NCBI GenBank assembly: GCA_963855995.1
Contig: OY979716.1
Span: 92,077,369-92,141,368, forward strand
Reading direction: 5' to 3'
Source: Muricea muricata
Taxonomy: Eukaryota; Cnidaria; Anthozoa; Malacalcyonacea; Plexauridae
DNA: 64,000 nucleotides
Part shown: positions 57,438-64,000 of the stretch, one piece after another
Numbering within the stretch: position 1 is the stretch's first letter
How the letters are laid out: each line of letters starts with the position of its first letter
Notes under the pieces: model-generated
The model's database searches: none
The model's input: the letters and a program-made list of their open reading frames with translations, nothing else
What the model was told of the DNA's origin: nothing
Program-made: the position numbers and the translations under genes

Positions 57438-58463
57438 ATGGAGCAAACGAGAGCTGTCAGAGTTGAATCTGAAGCTAATGCCGACCTCGAAAGCGGTCCT
57501 TCTACGAGCCAGTTAAAAAATATGTTTAAAGAATTGCTCGATGAGACTAAGCAGAATATCTTGACACAGGTCCAGGATAATATTAATCAAATTTATTCAG
57601 ATTTGGAAATGGTTACACTTGATAATGAAGTGGCAGACTCCCTTGCAGGAGTTTCTGACCCTGGACTCACGGATAAAATTGAAAGCTTTGTGCAACCGGT
57701 ACAGGCTGATACGTTGCCTGACGATCAGGGCTGTTCAAGTGTAGATGCGTCCTTTCAGACTTTGGCAGACGAGTTTTCTGTGTCTGAACGAACATCTGCC
57801 CTTATTTCTATAGGCTTAGCTGAGATTGTTAATGGTCTTTTAAAGGATAAACTGCCCAAAGAAAAATTACAGGAGGTGCAACCCAAATATGTCAGACCTG
57901 AAAATTGCCCCAATTTGGTTCCTCCTAAAGTGAACAAACAGATTTGGCAGCAAATGCGTCAAGACACTAAAAATACTGACTCTGCTTTACAGAAAGCTCA
58001 AGGGCTAATAATTGCAGGCCTTTGTGCTGTTCTCGAAGTATGTAACAAATCCGTTGGGGACCAGAAACGCATCCTTACTCATTCTGCTGTCTTACTTCTT
58101 GCAGCAAATAGAGAATTTAACCTAAAACGTAGAGACTTAATTCGGCCCGATTTAAACAAGCATAATGGCTCATTGTGTAATCCCTCTGTGGCTATATCAA
58201 CCCAGTTGTTTGGGGATGATCTTAACAAGGAAGTGGAAGAGGTTACAAAATCTAATAAACTTAGCGGTAAAGTTACCTCTAAACCACATTCCAATTATCG
58301 ATTCGAGCCCTATAAGTTACCCTGTGGCAGGGGCACTCGTGGGCGTGGCCATTTTCACCAGCCCACTGGTCGAGGCCGAGCACGTTCTTTTTTAGGCGCA
58401 GGCCGGGGTCAAACCCGGCCACCATCCAATTCACCCAAGACCCCATACACCAAAAGTCAGTAG
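57438..58463 (+). CDS. DIRS ORF1, gag-like protein
   Basis: 341 residues. The N-terminal third is acidic and helical (LKNMFKELLDETKQNILTQV), suited to coiled-coil assembly. The middle is a conserved-looking helical domain (about 130-240). The C terminus (about 285-335) is rich in Arg and Gly (GRGTRGRGH, GRGRARS, GAGRGQ), which would bind nucleic acid. No zinc knuckle. Position directly before the RT frame identifies it as the nucleocapsid-like protein of the element. The frame is intact. The RT frame overlaps its last ~68 bases in a different phase. Confidence 0.82.
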   Translation: MEQTRAVRVESEANADLESGPSTSQLKNMFKELLDETKQNILTQVQDNINQIYSDLEMVTLDNEVADSLAGVSDPGLTDKIESFVQPVQADTLPDDQGCSSVDASFQTLADEFSVSERTSALISIGLAEIVNGLLKDKLPKEKLQEVQPKYVRPENCPNLVPPKVNKQIWQQMRQDTKNTDSALQKAQGLIIAGLCAVLEVCNKSVGDQKRILTHSAVLLLAANREFNLKRRDLIRPDLNKHNGSLCNPSVAISTQLFGDDLNKEVEEVTKSNKLSGKVTSKPHSNYRFEPYKLPCGRGTRGRGHFHQPTGRGRARSFLGAGRGQTRPPSNSPKTPYTKSQ

Positions 58464-60483
58464 ATCACCAAATACGGTAAGTAATGATCTTGCCTCTATT
58501 ATTGATAATCGAGATCTATTACTGGATACTGTTACCCACTGTCACATTGAGTTTGATGCTCTGCCTGGTTCCGATATTAATAAGACTAAACCCTATTTCA
58601 CTTTTAATAAGTCTGAGCCATTGATCATTGATGCTGAGATTGCAAAATTTCTTCAAAAAGGAATAATTAAGCTGTCAGCCTCAGAACCTGGTGAAGTTAT
58701 CTCACCAATTTTCATTACTCCCAAAAAAGATGGGTCTAGTAGAGTAATATTTAACCTTAAAGGTTTGAATGAATTTGTGTCCTATCACCATTTTAAGATG
58801 GATACTCTAGAAACGGCTATTAAGCTCACGAGGCCAGGAAGTTTTATGACATGCATTGACCTTAAAGATGCATATTACTCCATTCCAGTTGCACCTGAGT
58901 GCCAAAAGTATCTTAAATTTGTCTGGAAAGAAACATTATATTGTTTCACTTGTTTACCTATGGGCTTGACTAGTAGTCCTCGTATATTTACTAAGGTACT
59001 GAAGCCCGTTTTTGCGTCATTACGAACTAAATTTGGCCACACCTTCTTAGAATATATAGATGATTCTCTTTATATGGAAGACACACAGGAAGATTGCCTG
59101 TGGGCCACATTGCATGCTGTTCAGCTCATCAGTAAATTAGGGTTTCAGATTCATCCAGAATAGTTTGTTCTTATGCCCACTCAGTGTATTGAATTCCTGG
59201 GTTTTCTACTAGATTCTACTTCCATGACGGTAAGACTTACCTCCCCAAAAAGGGATAAACTTGTGCAGATGTGTCAAAAATTTCTACAGCCTAACAAATT
59301 ATACACCATTCGTCAAGTGGCATCATTAATTGGGTCATTAGTTTCTTCGTTTCCTGGGGTTGAGTTTGGTCCCCTGCATTATCGTGCTTTGGAGGCAGAT
59401 AAAGATTCTCACCTCCGAATGCATCAAGGTCATTTTGATGCATTAATGTCTCTTTCGGCTGGGAGTTTAGAAGACTTAAATTGGTGGGTATTCCACCTCC
59501 CATCTGCCAGTAAGAATATTTACCATTCCCCACCCAATCTAATATTACACACTGATGCATCAGGCATTAGCTGAGGTGCTACGCTAAGTAATGGGAGTAC
59601 TACACGCGGTATTTGGTCTCAAACTGAGGCTTCTCGGCGTATCAATTATCTTGAGTTACAGTCTGTTTATTTGGCCCTCTCATCATTGTTAAATAATGAA
59701 ACGAATGTTCATGTTCGTGTTATGTGCGATAATGTTACTGCAGTGACTTATATCAACGAGATGGGTGGATGTAAGTCTGAGCAGTGTAATTCTGTTGCTA
59801 AATTGATTTGGAATTGGGCCATTGCCCGACGTATTTGGGTGTCAGCAGCTCACGTTGCTGGATCGGCCAACATTAATGCTGACCATTTGTCCCGCAATGT
59901 TAATTTAAATTTAGAATGGATGTTGTCGACTGCTACGTTTCAAGCTATTGTTAACATGTTTGGTCAGCCTGACATCGACCTTTTCGCTAGCAGACTGCAT
60001 CCCCAACTTGAGACGTATGTCTCCTGGCAACCAGACCCAAAGGCGAAATATATAGATGCCTTCTCGATTGTATGGTCAGGTTTCTTTTACGCTTTTCCAC
60101 CATTTTGCCTTGCCTCTAGATGTGTACAGAAAATTATAGAAGACAAAGCAACAGGAATTCTAGTAATTCCGTTATGGCCAACACAACCGTTTTTCTCCGT
60201 GGTACTCAGCCTGCTGATGGAAGTGCCACGTATGCTCAAGGTGACTCGTCACAACTTAGTTCATCCTACCTTGGCGGGTTCTCATCCACTTCAGGATCAA
60301 CTGAAGCTTCTGGTATGCAAATTATCCGGAGATCCTTGGAGGACGCAGACATTCCACCAGACGTTACTGACGTCATCATGCATTCCTGGCGACGCAGTAC
60401 TCACAAACAGTATGATCACTACATCGCAAAATGGGTGCAGTTTTGTAGTCGAGGGACGGGTGATCCCCTGCGTCCCACTGTGA
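58396..60483 (+). pseudogene. DIRS RT/RNase H frame with two nonsense codons
   Basis: One continuous frame from 58396, broken by TAG at 59161-59163 and TGA at 59572-59574. RT features: KFLQKGIIKLS, VIFNLKGLN, CIDLKDAYYSIPVAPE (motif A), LPMGLTSSPRIFTK and EYIDDSLYM (catalytic YIDD). RNase H features: LHTDASG, then YLELQSVYLAL, CDNVTAVTYINEMGG and AGSANINADHLSR. A DIRS-typical extension follows (DIDLFASRLHPQLE, then IPLWPTQPFF). The TGA falls exactly where DIRS RNase H normally has Trp after DASG-x, so one base change explains it. There is no good ATG at the start; expression by frameshift, reinitiation or splicing from ORF1 is inferred. The rest of the frame is clean, implying recent inactivation. 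Confidence 0.9.
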
Positions 60484-61295
60484 AAGGTCTATTGATGTTT
60501 CTACATTCATTATACCGGAAAGGTGTGAGCTATTCGTCTCTTAATACAGCTCGGTCTGCAGTTTCGAATCTTGATTTTGATATTGGACAGAATCCAAATC
60601 ATGTATCTATCGGTAAACATTTTTTTGTTTCCAAATACCTCAAGGGCCTATTTCATGAAATTAAACCAGTTCCGAAATATCGTTCTATTTGGTCGGTCGA
60701 TCCTGTGCTAGATTATTTGTTTTCTTTATGGCCGTTAGACAAGTTACCGCTCAAGGAACTTTCGCTCAAATTAGTATTAGTGGTTGCTTTAACGACTGGA
60801 CAGCGGTGTCAGACGTTGACATTTTTGGACGTCTCGGCGGAGTATATGGCTAAATCAGTGGATTGTTATCGTTTTTCTCTTACTGAACACATTAAGCAGG
60901 ACAGACCGGGCAGGGTTTATGGAAGCTTATGTCTGTACAAATATACTGTTAAAGAACTATGTGTGTATGAAACTTTAGAATGTTATTTAAATGTCACTGC
61001 TAAGCTGAGATCTTCTACGAAGTTATTTGTGTCCTATATTAAACCTTATGGTGCTGTGACAGCATCGACTACTGGACGATGGATTAAGACTTTGTTAGAG
61101 AAAGCTGGTGTTGATACAAAACAGTTTTCTGCTCACAGCACTCGAAGTGCTTCGACTAGCAAAGCGGCGGCTTCAATCCCAGTGGACATAATCTTAGCCA
61201 CTGCGGGCTGGAAAGAAGAGTCTACATTTCGACGTTTTTACAACAAGCCAGTGGCAGTTACAAATCAAATGAGTTTAGCTGTGTTAGACCGATAA
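60120..61295 (+). CDS. DIRS tyrosine recombinase
   Basis: 391 residues, overlapping the end of the RT/RNase H frame by 364 bases in another phase. The catalytic set is visible: Arg 229 (TTGQRCQTL), His 339 and Arg 342 (HSTRS), Trp 364 in place of the second His (AGWKEES) and Tyr 374 (FRRFYNKPV). An N-terminal SAM-like core-binding part spans about 85-180 (STHKQYDHYIAKW). The family joins circular DNA to chromosomal sites without target duplications. The frame is intact and appears functional. The first ~60 residues overlap coding sequence of the other frame and may not all be translated. Confidence 0.9.
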   Translation: MCTENYRRQSNRNSSNSVMANTTVFLRGTQPADGSATYAQGDSSQLSSSYLGGFSSTSGSTEASGMQIIRRSLEDADIPPDVTDVIMHSWRRSTHKQYDHYIAKWVQFCSRGTGDPLRPTVKGLLMFLHSLYRKGVSYSSLNTARSAVSNLDFDIGQNPNHVSIGKHFFVSKYLKGLFHEIKPVPKYRSIWSVDPVLDYLFSLWPLDKLPLKELSLKLVLVVALTTGQRCQTLTFLDVSAEYMAKSVDCYRFSLTEHIKQDRPGRVYGSLCLYKYTVKELCVYETLECYLNVTAKLRSSTKLFVSYIKPYGAVTASTTGRWIKTLLEKAGVDTKQFSAHSTRSASTSKAAASIPVDIILATAGWKEESTFRRFYNKPVAVTNQMSLAVLDR

Positions 61296-61395
61296 TTTTG
61301 ATCGTAGTGTATGTTGTCTGTCAACTTATTAATATACAAATTTCTCTTTTTGCATTTGAGTGTTTCTATTCAATTTTGTGCTCACAGCTTTGAAA

Positions 61396-61797
61396 TCTCA
61401 TGATAACCCGGATGTGTGTAGTGATTTGGTAGGATTAAAAATTAAACGAGACTTACCTGAAGTTGAAGTTTGATTAAAATTCTGACAAATCACTACAGCA
61501 CAGAAGGGTTAACATGCCCTTTTCTGTCCCATCCACGTTTTTCCCGTCCCATGCAATTTAGTTGCTAGTTTATGTTTTTAAGTGACCACAAAATCGTTGA
61601 CTTCGAAAGCTGATCCGCGGCGGTGCGTGCGCATCTCATGTTAACCCTTCTGTGCTGTAGTGATTTGTCAGAATTTTAATCAAACTTCAACTTCAGGTAA
61701 GTCTCGTTTAATTTTTAATTCCAGTAACTATTGGAATTATCAAACGTTGTAACCAGTAATTTTATTGGAATACAACGTTCGGATCGGTTGACAAAAT
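61396..61797 (+). repeat. DIRS right terminal and internal complementary repeats
   Basis: 61396-61434 is the complement of 57025-57063. A local inverted pair, 61437-61512 with about 61636-61722, contains ACTTACCTGAAGTTGAAGTT and its complement. 61760-61797 complements the left end. This layout is the circular-junction design that lets DIRS elements regenerate both ends. Confidence 0.78.
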
Positions 61798-62105
61798 CAT
61801 TTATGCTCAATTATGGCTGCATTATTTGCTAAGTAAATTATACAAGCAACTTATTTGTCAGATAGGCAATTATTACAATTACAAGCTCAAACAAAAGACA
61901 AAGAAAAGAAATGAGAGAGAAAATATAAAGATTTTACGTTGTGTGAATGCTTACGTGTAACATAACATTTGTTTAAATTACGTGCATGAATTGTAAATTG
62001 TTGTCTGCTTATATGTATGTTTTGCAGTTTTTGTGTGTTTCTAATATGGTGTTTTTTATTAAAAAAGTTATTTTCATGGTTTTGTAATCTAATTAAATTA
62101 TAACA

Positions 62106-62276
62106 TGCTCTCCAGTTTAATTAGTATACTTTATATAGAGCATACTAATGAGCTACAGAGACAAAGAAGAACAATAAGGTCATTAGTATGCTCTACAGTC
62201 TAATTAGCATTCTTTATATAGAGCATACTAATGAGCTACAGAGACAAAAGAAAACAATAGTCTCATTAGTATGCTC
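62106..62276. repeat. 83-bp unit in tandem, each with a hairpin
   Basis: CTCT(C/A)CAGT(T/C)TAATTAG starts units at about 62108 and 62191. Each contains AGAGCATACTAATGAGCTAC and ends with CATTAGTATGCTCT, its inverted partner, so every unit can fold. Confidence 0.8.
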
Positions 62277-62319
62277 TGAATAGATATTCTTACCCCACAA
62301 TTTTCCTAGACTTCAAAAC

Positions 62320-62464
62320 CAGGGTTGGTAGATTTTATGAATAAATAAGCCAAACCGTCATTAGTCCCATCAAAATAGCAAAGAGAACAAAAGCCAAATA
62401 CAAAAGAGAACAATGAGCATTGTTTAAAATTTGGCTTATTTATGCAGGCAATCTACCAACCCTG
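62320..62464. mobile_element. hAT-like MITE, 145 bp, ends CAGGGTTGGTAGATT
   Basis: CAGGGTTGGTAGATT at 62320-62334 faces its exact complement at 62450-62464. The flanks TTCAAAAC (62312-62319) and TCCAAAAC (62465-62472) match at 7 of 8 positions, as expected for a slightly aged 8-bp duplication. Inner arms AATAAGCCAAA and TTTGGCTTATT also pair. Confidence 0.88.
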
Positions 62465-63183
62465 TCCAAAACCACACAACTTGAAGAATTAATAGTCTAT
62501 GGAATATAGACCACTCAAATAAAACGTTGTGACTGGTCGAATGGATGTGATCATGTTCCAAGGAAAAGTTACCCTTTGTTATTTGATTCATCGTTTGGTC
62601 AGTTTGGTTGCAAGCCAAGTGATTTACTGGCTATTACGCTGCACACTTGCTCATAGCACATAGTGGCCGGCTACAATCAGCCAGTTTCAATAATAAATTA
62701 AGAGGTATTTGTCCATGTAGGATATTAGGTACTAACGTAATTTTGAACTGCGTCGAAAGAGCTTATAATATGACTACGTCGATGAGCATATTATAGCTGC
62801 TTTAATTAAGTTTATTTGGTCGTAATTAGAATATGTTCATAAACGAAACCAATTAGATCTTGGATTTGGCGAAAGGTACATTACATGAATGAATATAAGT
62901 CTACATATATGTCCTGGGATGCAGGTCAAATAGTCCTAGAATGGCAAAATTATCGGGCTGGCTTGGCTACTGCTCACATTGTTCGTAGAAATAAGTTGAA
63001 ATAACTACGTTGAGCATCTTTTAATGATAATGCAAGTAAATTACTTAACATATTATGTAATCTTGCGCCAACAACCACGCCAGAGGAGATCATTTTGCAA
63101 ATTTTAAACTCTATCAATGTTATATGACGTGTAAACAGACAAAATATTCAATGTATAGATACTATTAATAATATCTAATTCAA

Positions 63184-63440
63184 GCAATTGAAATGACAAA
63201 TACCTTATTCTACTTACTGGATTTTACTGAAATTATTTTTGCTGGTATAAGGGGAATATTAAAAGCAATCGAAACAATTGAAAGTACAAGGACATAGCCA
63301 ACTTATTGTACTTCATTGAAATTATTTTTGCTGGCATGGGGATCTTCAAAATAATTCAGATGTTATTAGATAGTACTTATTTGAAGCAATTGAAAGGGCG
63401 TAGACCTTATTCTGCTTATTAGTTGAAGTTATTTTTGGGG
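63184..63440 (+). repeat. Three degenerate ~95-bp tandem units
   Basis: CAATTGAAA...CTTATT...GAAATTATTTTTGCTGG recurs from about 63184, 63275 and 63378. A remnant of a fourth unit (CGTAGACCTTATTC) lies near 63598. Noncoding. Confidence 0.6.
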
Positions 63441-64000
63441 TATTTGAAGTAATGTAGTTATTATTGGGACTTAAAATTGTTTTATTTCAATTCTATTTTA
63501 TAGGATTCTTTGTATGCTCATTACCAACCACTGCAACATTATGACTCTGAAGAAAAATGATATCGTGTCATGTGCACTTTAATTAAACATAATAAGACGT
63601 AGACCTTATTCCATGCACTTATTGGAATACTATAAAAATATGTTAAGTGCGTATGTATTTTAGTTTATTTTTTTTCAATGGTTTGTTTAACATCGTTAAA
63701 TTATGTTCTGCTAAAATTCTATTTAATTTGAAATAATTCCGTTTAGCTTTCCTTCACCAAACAATTGTCTATTTCTTCGGAACATCTATCAAATTCTGCA
63801 CCTGACCCAACAAAATGATCTGATATGCTCCATACCCTGTAACCAAGTCTGTAGATTAAGACTCAAAGTTCATTGTATAATGTCAGGCGAATCACGATAA
63901 GTCCTGGTAAGATATATTTCACTCTCTTGTATTTAAATCACAGATTTTTCCTTTTTTCCTTTCTTACGTTCCCTGGCGTTCAAAGAAAGGTTTCAAATTG

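Larger units (their letters stand above)
56898..61797 (+). mobile_element. DIRS-type tyrosine-recombinase retroelement, near full length
   Basis: Carries gag-like, RT/RNase H and tyrosine recombinase frames in the usual overlapping order. Inverted ends: CCGATCCGAACGTTGTAT near 56907 against its complement near 61770. An internal complementary region is present (see the terminal repeats). No integrase or protease, as expected for DIRS elements, which recombine as circles. The only visible damage is two nonsense codons in the RT/RNase H frame. Confidence 0.9.
61798..64000. other. AT-rich right edge, no gene recognised
   Basis: Contains the repeats and MITE listed separately (62106-62276, 62320-62464, 63184-63440). 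A weak hairpin with AGCTTATAATATG and CATATTATAGCT lies at about 62760-62802. No supported ORF. Confidence 0.5.

Overview
The window looks like nuclear DNA of an AT-rich, repeat-laden invertebrate genome. The mix of elements (a Helentron-type Helitron, GIY-YIG Penelope-like elements, a DIRS-type tyrosine-recombinase retroelement, hAT relatives and many MITEs), the spliced genes and the secreted or membrane Cys-rich family fit an early-branching metazoan. A cnidarian is my best guess, from general knowledge rather than a search. I saw no rRNA, tRNA or CRISPR array.

Host-like genes. Three paralogues of a single-exon type I membrane protein (signal peptide, long Cys-rich ectodomain, one transmembrane helix, Pro-rich tail with PPxY) lie on the minus strand at 738-2018, 28591-29868 and 53557-54828. 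The first two sit in a segmental duplication (1-2325 and 27877-30177). Their last ~226 residues differ at only two positions, while their first ~200 differ at roughly 35. A two-exon gene at 23007-24928 (minus) encodes an RPA-like OB-fold protein.

Mobile DNA, left to right. 4838-7850: two truncated Penelope-like elements head to head, each ending outward in a hammerhead-ribozyme-like motif. 12857-20597: a Helentron with an uninterrupted 2412-codon ORF (2A-like peptide, viral-tegument-USP-like protease, HUH Rep, PIF1 helicase, EEP endonuclease), preceded by a minisatellite. 30260-43304: a probable hAT element with a frameshifted, spliced transposase gene. Into its left end a 7.5 kb giant-inverted-repeat element (30302-37823) has inserted; that element carries two small ORFs and was itself hit by a palindromic hAT MITE and by a 754-bp element with a 9-bp target duplication. 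44236-46471: a second, more decayed hAT-type transposase. 46767-52240: AT-rich DNA bounded by GAATA-rich inverted ends and holding a 226/257-bp satellite array. 56898-61797: a nearly complete DIRS element with two nonsense codons in its RT/RNase H frame. MITEs and short tandem repeats fill much of the rest.

The strongest candidates for something undescribed are the giant-inverted-repeat element with its two unrecognised small proteins, the Helentron polyprotein that starts with a 2A-like recoding signal followed by two protease-like domains, and the mosaic divergence of the Cys-rich receptor-like family.
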